Assembly: GCA_016842045.1 (NCBI GenBank) | Contig: JAEVEY010000186.1 | Location: 1 to 39,173, forward strand | DNA: 39,173 nt | DNA from: Candidatus Thermoflexus sinensis | GTDB taxonomy: Bacteria; Chloroflexota; Anaerolineae; Thermoflexales; Thermoflexaceae | Direction: 5' to 3' | Program-made: the position numbers and the translations under genes | Shown: positions 18,355-27,579 of the stretch, one piece after another | How positions within the stretch are numbered: position 1 is the stretch's first letter | Layout: each line of letters begins with the position of its first letter | Notes under the pieces: model-generated | The model's database searches: none | What the model saw: only the letters and a program-made list of their open reading frames with translations | What the model was told of the DNA's origin: nothing

Positions 18355-19794
18355 CTAACGGGAAGGCGGGATCGGCCACTCGGGCAGGATGTAGGGAATC
18401 GACTCCGGAGGGGGGACCGGAGTCAGAAGATAGACATCCACCCAGCGATACCAGAGCACCAGATCCTCATCGTTATACCCCAGATCGATCCGGCGGCCGA
18501 TAATCCCACCGCCGGTATCGGCGGCCAGCCCCACCCCATAACCGGGCACATAAACCTTCCACCCCAGCCGGATCACCCGCGGGTCCACGGCCACAATCCC
18601 TCGCTGCATCGGCAACCCGGTCCGGGTGCGACCGAAATACGAAGCGGAGGGGTGAACCCCTGCTGTGGAAGGACTGTAGGAGGTGGCCAGCATGCGGATC
18701 CGTCGCCAGTATTCGATCGGCCCATCCGACGTTTCCAGCGTGCGCACCACGATCTTCGTCCCATAGACCCATACCCGGGGCTCTGGAGGCCGGATCAAGG
18801 TTTCATCGACGACCTCCCGTGCGACTTCCTGCCCGTTCTCATAGCGCACCCGGATCCGCCGTTGAAGCACGCCGTTTCGGCCGGGGGATCTCTGCACCCA
18901 GGTGTCCAGCTCCAGGTTAGGATCCGGCTCCCATACCGTCTGAAAGGGGACGGAAGTTTCCTCGATCTCAAAGCCTTCCGCCACGCGGATGACCCGCACG
19001 GTCTCTCCGCCCTGGAGCCGGCTTTCCTCGCCCGGGACCACCCGATCCTGGCCATGCAACGAGATCCCCAGCTCCCACAATAACTCTCGGACCGTGCGGG
19101 CGGTGGTGGAGATCACCTGGATGCGCCCATCCGCTTCCACCGTGATGGGACGAGCCCGGAACAGTGAGACCTGCATGCCACCGTCCAGCGGCGTTTCGGG
19201 TCCAGGCAACAATCGATCCGCCGGGCCCAGAAGCACACCGGCCTCGCGCAGCGCCGCTCCCACCGTGGGCGCGGTCGACCAGATCACGCGTCGCGCTCCG
19301 TTTTCCAGACGCACCACCAGTGGAGCGGACCGCACGATCCGGATCTCCTGGGGAGGCCGCTCGCCATCGAGCGCTGGAGGTCCATCCTCTCTCCGCCGGC
19401 CATCCACCCACAGGACATCCCCGGGTCCCATGGCGATCCCGGCTTCCGCCAGGATCGCCTGGGGATCGGAATGAAGGGTATAAACCTGGACCTGGCGTGA
19501 AGGCTCTACGCCACGGCCCTCAATCAGGATTCGAACCGGTCTGGCCCGTCGGACCCGGATCGTCATCGGAGACTGGATCGTGTGCGTCAGGGGCGGGGAA
19601 ACGGCATCCTCGAGACGGAGCATCAGGCCAGCCTCCCGGAGCACGTCCCCCACTGTTCGTTGATGAGTTCTAATGAAGAGAACCTGATCATCGAGGAGGA
19701 TGGTTACGGTCTGCTGGGAACGCCAGTAACCCCACAGGCAGAAAGCGCCCAGCCCGATCCAGGCGATCCATTTGAGAAGCGCCCATCGGTTCAT
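18355..19794 (-). CDS. Secreted/anchored DUF348-G5-3D domain protein
   Basis: Repeated RTVGDVLREAGLML.. / PTVGAALREAGVLLGPADRL.. / RTVRELLWELGISLHGQDRV DUF348-like units; G5-like region; 3D domain ATSYSPSTAG..GIVAVDPRVIRLGWKVYVPGYG..AADTGGGIIGRRIDLGY. Confidence 0.9.
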   Translation of the reverse strand: MNRWALLKWIAWIGLGAFCLWGYWRSQQTVTILLDDQVLFIRTHQRTVGDVLREAGLMLRLEDAVSPPLTHTIQSPMTIRVRRARPVRILIEGRGVEPSRQVQVYTLHSDPQAILAEAGIAMGPGDVLWVDGRRREDGPPALDGERPPQEIRIVRSAPLVVRLENGARRVIWSTAPTVGAALREAGVLLGPADRLLPGPETPLDGGMQVSLFRARPITVEADGRIQVISTTARTVRELLWELGISLHGQDRVVPGEESRLQGGETVRVIRVAEGFEIEETSVPFQTVWEPDPNLELDTWVQRSPGRNGVLQRRIRVRYENGQEVAREVVDETLIRPPEPRVWVYGTKIVVRTLETSDGPIEYWRRIRMLATSYSPSTAGVHPSASYFGRTRTGLPMQRGIVAVDPRVIRLGWKVYVPGYGVGLAADTGGGIIGRRIDLGYNDEDLVLWYRWVDVYLLTPVPPPESIPYILPEWPIPPSR

Positions 19795-19942
19795 TGCAGC
19801 ATGTGCGGAACCTGAAAGCCTCCGGCGCTTCCCTCCTGCAGGCCTCTGGGCCTTCGGGAAGGGAAAGCGCTTTTCAAGCCAGCGAGCTCTCGAAGAGGAC
19901 CCATCCTGATCGAAAACCCGCAACTCAAAAGAGCACACAAGG

Positions 19943-20078
19943 TAGGAGTTATGCAGTTCAGGGTCTTGCGAGAAGAGGTAGAATGGCCCGCCCCCTTTAG
20001 ATTTTGAGGGAGGAGTTTCGCGCCGAAGGAGCGCGACTCCCCCCAACCCCCAGGAGAAAACCAACTGCGTAACCCTTA
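19943..20078. mobile_element. MITE-like element, family A copy 3 (diverged, inverted)
   Basis: taggagttatgcagtt ... aactgcgtaaccctta; flanks caagg / taagg; interior agaatggcccgcccc matches the reverse complement of the copy 1 right arm. Confidence 0.7.
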
Positions 20079-20154
20079 TAAGGAAAACAGCGGCCGTGCG
20101 CCCCTTGTCGAGCCCGCCTCTCCCCACCGGCAATCCCTCGAACGGCTCCAGCCC

Positions 20155-20250
20155 GGCGCCCCTGCGGCGCGCGAACCGGGACGGCTTACCGTTGCTCCCT
20201 TCCGGGCCTGGCGGGGTTCACCGGGGTCCGCCGCGCAGGACCGGACTTTC
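20155..20250 (-). ncRNA. ffs: Signal recognition particle RNA (4.5S-type); boundaries approximate
   Basis: Minus strand contains ggtgaaccccgccaggcccggaagggagcaacggtaagcc, the SRP RNA helix-8 signature with GGAA tetraloop. Confidence 0.9.
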
Positions 20251-20819
20251 ATCACCGGGAAGGATCACCTGGGGGGGCCGCGCTAACCCTCGAAGGGGAT
20301 GTCAGCCCCGCGTCTGGCGGATTTCGGGTTCAGGGAACCGCCACCTCCCCGCCTGAGCACGGCCGCCAGCTTTAGCGTATCGGATTCCCCACCCGGTGTC
20401 AAGCCGAAGGTTTGAACCGTCCCAGCTAATGCCCCTAAGGCTCCTCCAGTGGCGACTGAGTGCAGGCTAAAGAAGGTCATCTTCCACCACCCGCCTCCCA
20501 GGAATCCAGGGGATCGGGATAAAATGCCCGCAGGAAAGAGCATCCCGATACATGCGATGGAGGATCCGCACACGGGGAGTAACGATCCCGACTGGCCCCA
20601 TTCGGTTCAGAGCCCTTGCGAAGAGGGGAAAGAGTCCTATCCCCCTCCTCACGGCCTCCAGGCCGTGGGGAAAAATGGAAAAAATATTTTTGGGGCCGAG
20701 CCACGCCCCCCTGGCGCGCGGCTCGGCCCCAAAAGCCCTCCGTAGAAAACCCGTGTGAGAGGCTCCTATCCGTATCGCGTTGCGTGAGAATGGCTGAACC
20801 GTTACCACGGAGGGATGAA

Positions 20820-21284
20820 ATGGGAACCGAAGAAGCACGCCTGCGCCCGGCGCGACCGGAGGATCAGGCGGTTATCCGTCGCCTGGTCCACCAGGCCCGG
20901 TTGAATCCCTTCGACCTGCACTGGTCCCGTTTCTGGGTCGTGGAGATCGCCGGGCAGGTCGTGGGAGCAGGCCAGATCCGACGTCACCGGGATGGCTCTC
21001 GAGAGCTGGCCTCCCTGGTGGTGGATCCCGCGTGGCAGGGCCGGGGCCTTGGGACCATGCTGGTGCAAGCTCTGATGGCTCAGGAACCCGGCCCCCTTTA
21101 TCTCGTGTGTCGGGCGGAACTGGAAGGCTTCTACCGGCGCTTCGGCTTTCGGAGGCTCTCGCGTCAGGAGATGCCCCCCTTCTTCCGGTGGATCGATCGA
21201 ATCGCCAAGCTGTTCCAGCGATCATGGATGGTGATGGGCTGGGGACCAGGGATCACCGTCAGGGATCAGCCGACCGAGGGGTGA
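20820..21284 (+). CDS. GNAT-family N-acetyltransferase
   Basis: LRPARPEDQAVIRRLVHQA; ELASLVVDPAWQGRGLGTMLVQALM acetyl-CoA-binding motif; SD cggaggg upstream of ATG 20820. Confidence 0.88.
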   Translation: MGTEEARLRPARPEDQAVIRRLVHQARLNPFDLHWSRFWVVEIAGQVVGAGQIRRHRDGSRELASLVVDPAWQGRGLGTMLVQALMAQEPGPLYLVCRAELEGFYRRFGFRRLSRQEMPPFFRWIDRIAKLFQRSWMVMGWGPGITVRDQPTEG

Positions 21285-21285
21285 A

Positions 21286-22047
21286 ATGAAAAGGACAGAG
21301 GAAATTCAACGCGAGTTTCTCTATGGGCGCCATGCCGTGCATGAGGCCCTGCGGGCCGGGCGACGTCGGATCTACCGGCTGCTGATTGCGGAAGGCCTTC
21401 AGCCCCGGCCGATCCTGGAGGAGATCCGCGCCATAGCGGTGGATCGCGGGATCCCGATCCTGTATGTGCCCCGGGCCCGCCTCGACGCCCTCACAGATAG
21501 CCATCAAGGAGTAATAGCGGAGGCTGATCCTTATCCCTATGTGGACCTGGAGCAGGCGTGGACGGAAAGCGCGGGCCGACCCGATCCACCCTTCTGGCTG
21601 GCCCTGGATTGCCTCCAGGATCCCCAGAATTTCGGCACGTTGTTGCGGACCGCGGAGGCCGTTGGGGTGCATGCAGTTCTGTTTCCCGAGCATCGCAGCG
21701 CCCGGGTGACGCCCGCTGTGGTGAACGCCTCCGCCGGTGCCGTGGAGCACCTCCGCGTGGTCCAGGTGACCAACCTGGCGCGGGCGCTGGAGCGATTGAA
21801 AGAGTGGGGGATATGGATCGTGGGTCTCCAGCAGGATCCCCGTGCGATCCGTTATGACCAGGCGGACCTCAGCGGCCCGATCGCTCTCGTGGTGGGCAAC
21901 GAGGAATCCGGCATTCGTCCGCTGATTCGGCGTGTCTGCGATTTCCTGATCTATCTTCCGATGCGTGGCCGGGTCGCCTCGCTGAATGCTGCCGCCGCCG
22001 GTGCCGTGGCCCTGTATGAAATCGCCCGGCGCAGGGATTTCCAATAG
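21286..22047 (+). CDS. rlmB: TrmH/SpoU-family RNA 2'-O-methyltransferase, RlmB-like
   Basis: FLYGRHAVHEALRAGRRRIYRLLIAEG; ALDCLQDPQNFGTLLRTAEAVGVHAVLFPEHRSA; VVGNEESGIRPLIRRVCDFLIYLPMRGRVASLNAAAAGAVALYE. Confidence 0.93.
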   Translation: MKRTEEIQREFLYGRHAVHEALRAGRRRIYRLLIAEGLQPRPILEEIRAIAVDRGIPILYVPRARLDALTDSHQGVIAEADPYPYVDLEQAWTESAGRPDPPFWLALDCLQDPQNFGTLLRTAEAVGVHAVLFPEHRSARVTPAVVNASAGAVEHLRVVQVTNLARALERLKEWGIWIVGLQQDPRAIRYDQADLSGPIALVVGNEESGIRPLIRRVCDFLIYLPMRGRVASLNAAAAGAVALYEIARRRDFQ

Positions 22048-22268
22048 CCGGGTTCCCGCCTATCCCTTGAAGGGCGCCGGCGGTGATTCGGTCGGGAGGC
22101 TGGTCTTCCGTCCCGGGTTGGCTTCAGGATCCGGGCGGTTGGGGCCGGCCGGACACCAGGAATTGTCCATTCAGCCTCAGAACTCATTCGGACCTCGGGG
22201 GATTTACGCGGTCAGGGATGATCAGCTCGCGCTCTTCGATCGACGATCCCGATTCTCCCATCGAACAC

Positions 22269-22297
22269 TTGTGAACTGAGAAGTTTGCTGATATAAT
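22269..22297 (+). promoter_or_regulatory. Sigma-70-type promoter of the bpsA-speD gene
   Basis: TTGTGA (22269-22274) - 17 nt - TATAAT (22292-22297). Confidence 0.75.
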
Positions 22298-22541
22298 ATG
22301 CGTTTGCGGTCGGGCTTTTCGCATTGATTATGCAATTTGCCCCTTTCCCTCCGGGGATTTTCGGGGTGGCGGGGCACCTCTGGCGGCTTCGCTCACCCCA
22401 AACCGGACAACATCCCTGCGCTGGAAAGCGGCGCGGGAGGGGGCAGGAATCCTGAGGGTGGGGCAGCCCGAATCGGATACCGCTGCCCTCCAGAGACTCA
22501 CTTCCGACCCTACTCGCAGGCGGCCATCCCAGAGCCGCCAG

Positions 22542-22637
22542 ACTTGCAAACCAAATAGGCAGCCGTTCCGGCTTTTGGCATACGTCGGGTGCCTCCGATG
22601 ATGCCGGGTGCGGAACCCGTGCTGCCTATTTGCTTTG
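22542..22637 (+). promoter_or_regulatory. Long structured hairpin in the 5' leader of bpsA-speD
   Basis: caaaccaaataggcagc ... gctgcctatttgctttg pair 16/17, with inner gttccg/cggaac and ggcat/atgcc pairings. Confidence 0.6.
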
Positions 22638-22716
22638 TAGGGGACGGTGCGTGCGGAGCCGTTTCCCTTCCGGCGCCGGAGGGCGCCGACTACATTCCGG
22701 GGAAAGGAGGTGAACG

Positions 22717-24240
22717 ATGGCGGGGGAGATCCTGACCCTGGGGCGCTCGGAGCTGGCCCGGCTCCTGCGCGCGATCCTGCGGGAGGGGGATCCCTGGCAG
22801 GCGGCTGGCACCGCCGGGCTTCCCTTTCCACGAGTGGTCGAAGGGATCAAGCAGCTGCTGGATGCCGGAGCCCTTGCCTTTGATGGGAACCGCCTGTATC
22901 TGACCGAGCGGGGCCGGATCCTGGCCCGAGATCTGGGCGTTGCGGTGGCTCCGGACATCCGGTGTCTCGCCTGTCAGGGGACCGGGATCGACCTGGGCTT
23001 TCTCCAGGAGGTGACCCGGCGCTATGAAGAACTGGTCAGGGGACGTCCCGAACCCCTGGCGGCTTACGACCAGGGCTATCAGACCATCGAGTCGGTGATG
23101 CGTCGGGTGGCCCTGATGGTCGCCCAGGGGGACGTGGAGGGCAAGGATGTGGTGGTGCTGGGGGATGACGACCTGGCCAGTCTCGCCCTGGCCCTGACCG
23201 GGTTACCCCGCTCGGTCGTGGTCATTGAGATCGACCAGCGCCTGTGCGCCTTCATCGAGCAGGCCGCCCGTCGCGCGGGCCTGAACATCACAGTCTATTG
23301 TCACAGTCTGACGGACCGCCTTCCCCCCGAGCTCCTGGGACGGTTTGACACCTTCCTGACCGATCCGACCGAGACGGAACATGGCCTCCTGCTGTTCCTG
23401 GAGAAAGGGTTCATGTGCCTGAAGAAGGGGGAGGGCCGTGCGGGCTACTTCGGTATCACCCGCATTGAGTCGAACATCAGCAAGTGGCATGTCTGGCAGC
23501 GGGAGCTCCTGAACCGGCACGCCATCACGTTCACCCATATCCTGCCAGACTTCAGCCTTTACGCCAACTGGGAGGAGCCCGGAGAGCAGCCCATCCCGGA
23601 TCTTCCGCCCTTCGCCCGTCCCTCGCCGGTGCCCTGGTATCGCTCGACATTCTTCCGGGTGGAGACCCTGCCCGAATTCCAGCCGCCGGAGGATTATGTG
23701 ATCGAAGGAGGGCGGGAGCTTTACGAGGATGAGGATGCGATCGATAAAGTGTGGCGCAGCCCGGATGTGGACACCGCGATCACGTCTTCAGTGATGACGC
23801 CGGCTCCAACCCCCTTCCCCACCCAGCTGACTCTGGGGCGGCACGTGATCGCAGAGTTCTGGAAGTGCCAGAACCGGGAGCCCCTGCGGAACCTCAAGCA
23901 GGTTCTGGAGCTCGCCGTGCGCAGGGCCGGCGCCACGCTGCTGAACATGAAGATCCACCGCTTTGTCCCGGACGGATTCTCGGCCCTGGTGCTGCTCGCG
24001 GAGTCTCACATCTCCCTGCACGCCTGGCCGGAATACGCTTACGTGGCGGTCGATGTGTTCACCTGCGGGGAGGCGGATCCGGAGGTGATCATCGAGGTGC
24101 TCAAGGACTACCTGCAGCCCGCCGAGTCCGCTCAGATCACCCTGGAGCGCGGCCTGGGACCTCTGATGGTCCTTCCGGCCCTGCGCCCCGAAACCGAGGC
24201 GGCTTCCCTGGGCTCTTCCTCGATTCCCCTGGGGATTTAA
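22717..24240 (+). CDS. BpsA-like branched-chain polyamine synthase fused to S-adenosylmethionine decarboxylase (SpeD)
   Basis: N-terminal winged-helix-like region and Rossmann-like VLGDDDLASLALALTG, FLTDPTETEHGLLLFLEKG; C-terminal LLAESHISLHAWPEYAYVAVDVFTCG (SpeD pyruvoyl-Ser and Cys motifs). SD ggaaaggaggtgaacg before ATG. Confidence 0.9.
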   Translation: MAGEILTLGRSELARLLRAILREGDPWQAAGTAGLPFPRVVEGIKQLLDAGALAFDGNRLYLTERGRILARDLGVAVAPDIRCLACQGTGIDLGFLQEVTRRYEELVRGRPEPLAAYDQGYQTIESVMRRVALMVAQGDVEGKDVVVLGDDDLASLALALTGLPRSVVVIEIDQRLCAFIEQAARRAGLNITVYCHSLTDRLPPELLGRFDTFLTDPTETEHGLLLFLEKGFMCLKKGEGRAGYFGITRIESNISKWHVWQRELLNRHAITFTHILPDFSLYANWEEPGEQPIPDLPPFARPSPVPWYRSTFFRVETLPEFQPPEDYVIEGGRELYEDEDAIDKVWRSPDVDTAITSSVMTPAPTPFPTQLTLGRHVIAEFWKCQNREPLRNLKQVLELAVRRAGATLLNMKIHRFVPDGFSALVLLAESHISLHAWPEYAYVAVDVFTCGEADPEVIIEVLKDYLQPAESAQITLERGLGPLMVLPALRPETEAASLGSSSIPLGI

Positions 24241-24317
24241 AGGAACAATCTGATCCCCTGAGGCCTTCAGGTTCTGGGAAGGATCCGTGCGAAGGCCTTC
24301 CCCAGGGGGAGAGCTTC

Positions 24318-24356
24318 TTCCCCTCCCTGCAGCCCAAAGGGCTGCAGGGAGGGGAA
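24318..24356. terminator. Perfect hairpin between convergent bpsA-speD and pseudokinase genes
   Basis: ttcccctccctgcagccc-aaa-gggctgcagggaggggaa, 18+3+18. Confidence 0.7.
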
Positions 24357-24410
24357 AATCCCCTGGCCCATGAAGATCCGCTTGTCCGGGAGCGACAGGG
24401 CGTCTTCATG

Positions 24411-25349
24411 TTATTCGATGTTCTCTTCCCTCAGCCGCTGAGAAGGCAGGCGCTCCAGCGCCTGGCTTAACAGAGAGATCTGATCTTCAATGCCCAGGGG
24501 GCGCGCTGGAAGGAGCACGCTGAGTGTCGTCCCCTGTTCCCCTTCACTGCGAATGAACAGATCCCCGCCCAGCGCCTGTGCGGCGCGCTTTGCGATGATC
24601 AGACCCAGCGCTGCAGGATTGACATGAGGTCGGGCATGCTGGGGATAAAGGCCTTCCATCGCCCCCTCGTTCAGCCAGGCCAGGATCTCCTGGGAGAGGC
24701 TCAGATTGGGGTCTATAATCTCGACCAGCAGAACGGGCTCTTTCACCTGCCCTCGGATCTCGATCCCCTCACCCTCCGGGTGGATGGCGAGCAGGAAATC
24801 CAGCAGGGTGCGCAAAATGTAAGAGCCATAGGGCCCATCCACCGCGGTTTGGGCAGCCTCCGGGGACAGATGAACGCGAAGCCCGGCGTTTTTTCCGGAC
24901 ATCGCCGGCTCGTGAGCCCGGGTGAGATCCTGGATCAGCTCTTCAAGAGGAAGGGGTTCCACGAAGGCAACAGGTTGACGATGGAGCTCAGCAAAGGCGG
25001 CCAGAGGAGCAATGTAATCCAGCAGTCGATACGCCCCCCGCAAAGCTGCCTGGAGCATCCTCGCAGACTCCGGGTCGCCTCGGGCCTTCAGATGCCCCAG
25101 AGCAGCCTCCAGGAAGCCGATCACCAAACCCAGCGGCTGGCGGAGCTCTGCGCCCGCCCGGGCAATAAAGGAGGTCTTCAACTCGTCCAGGTCCCTTAAC
25201 CGCCGATAGGCATGTTCCAGCTCCTCTCGTCTGGCCCGCTCCTGCTCGTAGAGCCCCCGGAGCTCCCGGAACGCAGAAAGAACTTGATGCTCCAGGCGAG
25301 AGAGCCATTCGTCCGGTGTCAGATGAGGATGGCTCATCCGTCGCTCCAA
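24411..25349 (-). CDS. Histidine-kinase-like protein with degenerate catalytic motifs
   Basis: LDELKTSFIARAGAELRQPLGLVIGFLEAAL aligns to the H-box but lacks His; ALGLIIAKRAAQALGGDLFIRSEGEQGTTLSVLLP resembles the HATPase G2 region. Confidence 0.8.
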   Translation of the reverse strand: MERRMSHPHLTPDEWLSRLEHQVLSAFRELRGLYEQERARREELEHAYRRLRDLDELKTSFIARAGAELRQPLGLVIGFLEAALGHLKARGDPESARMLQAALRGAYRLLDYIAPLAAFAELHRQPVAFVEPLPLEELIQDLTRAHEPAMSGKNAGLRVHLSPEAAQTAVDGPYGSYILRTLLDFLLAIHPEGEGIEIRGQVKEPVLLVEIIDPNLSLSQEILAWLNEGAMEGLYPQHARPHVNPAALGLIIAKRAAQALGGDLFIRSEGEQGTTLSVLLPARPLGIEDQISLLSQALERLPSQRLREENIE

Positions 25350-25799
25350 CTCAAGAAAGATCTCATCTCTATTTTAGCCTCTTTTTGGAAAGAAACAACC
25401 AAAACCCCGAATGGATGCCACGGGAGATCGTCTCTCGGCTCGTGGAGATCAGCAGTTCATAGGACCTGCGGGTTCGCCCTTCCAGGATCTCGGAAGGGGA
25501 TCCATGGAGCCGCCGAAGGCAGTGGAGACGAATAGACAGCGAATTGGATCATGCGTCAAAATTGCTCTGTTGCAAACCGGAGATGCAGGATATCGCGGTG
25601 GGCCGCTTTGCCCTACCGGCTTCCACCCTATTCGCAGCTCTTCCGATCACGGAGCAGAAGGGAGAAGAGGGGGGCTCCTCCCATCCAGCCCGGGAGAAGC
25701 CTTCAAGGCGCCAGGGAATCTGGCTGGAAACCCTCAGAGGGGGACGGTCCGGATAAGCCGGAGAAGGAGCATGGCATCTCCAAGGGGAAGCGAGAAGGG

Positions 25800-27398
25800 A
25801 TGAACGGTCAGGAGCGATTTCAAAGGCTGATCCGACGGATCTCCCCCTGGGAGATCGAAACGCTCCATCTGGCCCGCGATGCCACGATCATCGCCGCGGG
25901 CAATATCACCAGCCGTCTCATTGGATTGCTTCGAGAGACGGCCAAAAGCGAGCTGTTTGGATCCAGCGGACCGTTAAGCGCCTTCGAGGCCGCGGCGGTG
26001 GTCCCCATCCAGCTTTACGACCTCCTGGTCGGCGGGATGGTGAGTTCGGCCCTGGTTCCGGTGTTCCGGGAATATGCCGATCGGCTTCCAGAGCTCCGGC
26101 GCCTTGTCGGCGCTGTGCTACTCTGGATCTGGCTGATGATGGGGATTGTGGTCCTCCTCGTTGGGTTCGCCGCGCGGCCGGTGGCCTGGCTGCTCGCAGG
26201 GGGTCTGGACCCCGAGCTGCTGGATCTCACGGCATCGCTGCTTCGCTGGACGATCCTGGCGGTCTGGTGGATCGCGACCGCGGGGGTGATCAGCGGGCTC
26301 CTTCAGGCGTTCCAGCGGTTTACCCTTCCTGCATTTACCGCGGCGGTTTTCAACGCCGCGATGGTCGCCGCCGCCCTTTTGCTGGGGGGACGGCTGGGCG
26401 TCACCGCCCTGGCCCTGGGCATGGTGGCCGGATCCGTCTTCCAGGTCCTGTTACAGCTCCCTGCCCTTTATGGCCTCTGGCCTCAGCTGTCATGGTATCA
26501 CCCGGCCCTGTTGCGCATTCTTCAACTTTATTCCCCCGTGGTTTTCGGCCTGGCCGTCAACCAGATCGCGATCCTGCTGAGCTATCATCTGGCCTCACGC
26601 ACCGGCCCGAACAGCATCGCCTGGATGCGCTACGCGACCACCCTGATCCAGTTCCCACTGGGTCTGGTTGTGACGGCCATCTCGGTCGCCATCCTCCCTC
26701 GCCTCGCCCGTCTGAGCGTAGAGGCCCGCCAGGGAAAGGAGAGCCTGGAGCCCTTTCGCGCCACCCTGGCCGCCGGGTTGCGTATGGTGATCGTCCTGAT
26801 CGTCCCGGCTGCCTTCGGTCTGTATGTGCTGGCGGATCCGGTGATCGATTTCCTTTTCCAGCACGGCCGCTTTACAGCGGCGGATACCGCTGTGGTGGCT
26901 GGGGTGCTGCGCGGGTATCTTCCCGGCCTGATCTTCGCCGCCATCGATCAGCCGCTGGTCTTCGCCTTCTACGCCCGGCAGGATACCCTCACTCCCGCCG
27001 TGGTGGGTTTGATCTGCAATGTGGGGATCTACCTGGCTGCCGCCCTGGCCCCTGCCCTCTTCCGCCCGCTCCAGGTGACGGATCTGGCGGTGGCCAACTC
27101 GGTGCAGTGGGCTGCACATGCGTTGCTGATGAGCATACTGCTGATCCGTCAGGTGGGGCCTATGCGCTCTTACGGCCTGGGCCGATGGATGCTGCGCGTC
27201 CTGATCGCCTCGCTGATCATGGCCCTGGGGATCACGTTCGCCTGGCCCCGGATGTTTCCCCCTGTTCCGCCATCCACGCATCTGGAGGAAGCGATGCGCC
27301 TGCTTATAGCCGGTAGTGTCGGTTTGCTGATCTACAGCTTAGCCCTGGGGGGGTTAACCTGGTTCTCCGCTTTCCGGTGGTTATGGATCCGTCCATAG
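25800..27398 (+). CDS. murJ: Lipid II flippase MurJ/MviN
   Basis: ATIIAAGNITSRLIGLLRETAKSELFG; SSALVPVFREYAD; multi-TM MATE/MVF fold; DFLFQHGRFTAADT. Confidence 0.94.
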   Translation: MNGQERFQRLIRRISPWEIETLHLARDATIIAAGNITSRLIGLLRETAKSELFGSSGPLSAFEAAAVVPIQLYDLLVGGMVSSALVPVFREYADRLPELRRLVGAVLLWIWLMMGIVVLLVGFAARPVAWLLAGGLDPELLDLTASLLRWTILAVWWIATAGVISGLLQAFQRFTLPAFTAAVFNAAMVAAALLLGGRLGVTALALGMVAGSVFQVLLQLPALYGLWPQLSWYHPALLRILQLYSPVVFGLAVNQIAILLSYHLASRTGPNSIAWMRYATTLIQFPLGLVVTAISVAILPRLARLSVEARQGKESLEPFRATLAAGLRMVIVLIVPAAFGLYVLADPVIDFLFQHGRFTAADTAVVAGVLRGYLPGLIFAAIDQPLVFAFYARQDTLTPAVVGLICNVGIYLAAALAPALFRPLQVTDLAVANSVQWAAHALLMSILLIRQVGPMRSYGLGRWMLRVLIASLIMALGITFAWPRMFPPVPPSTHLEEAMRLLIAGSVGLLIYSLALGGLTWFSAFRWLWIRP

Positions 27399-27579
27399 CG
27401 CTTTGCCTGGTTTGGCGCCCGGCCCCGCTCCTGGAAAGCTCCAAAAGGGTGGCCCCAGCTTCCGAAATGCCCCCTCCCATGCCCGGCGGGCGCCGTTCAG
27501 GAGATCCCCCGGCCGGATGACATCCCGCCGATCTGTTCATCCGCTGGAACCCCTGATCCGTGCTGGACGTCTTCTTAAG

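Noticed and set aside
19515-19540. tRNA-like T-arm sequence (ggattcgaacc)
   Set aside because: Lies inside the G5/3D coding sequence with no accompanying tRNA fold.
20449-20745. 98-aa plus-strand ORF between SRP RNA and the GNAT gene
   Set aside because: Low-quality composition, overlaps a hairpin (20641-20671), no SD or homology evident.
25563-25590. Additional family B MITE copy
   Set aside because: Only one end resembles the family; no opposite end or flanking duplication found.
25551-25799. N-terminal extension of MurJ
   Set aside because: R/P/S-rich, not MurJ-like, and contains sequence resembling a family B element end (ttgctctgttgcaaacc); the ATG at 25800 matches the conserved start better.
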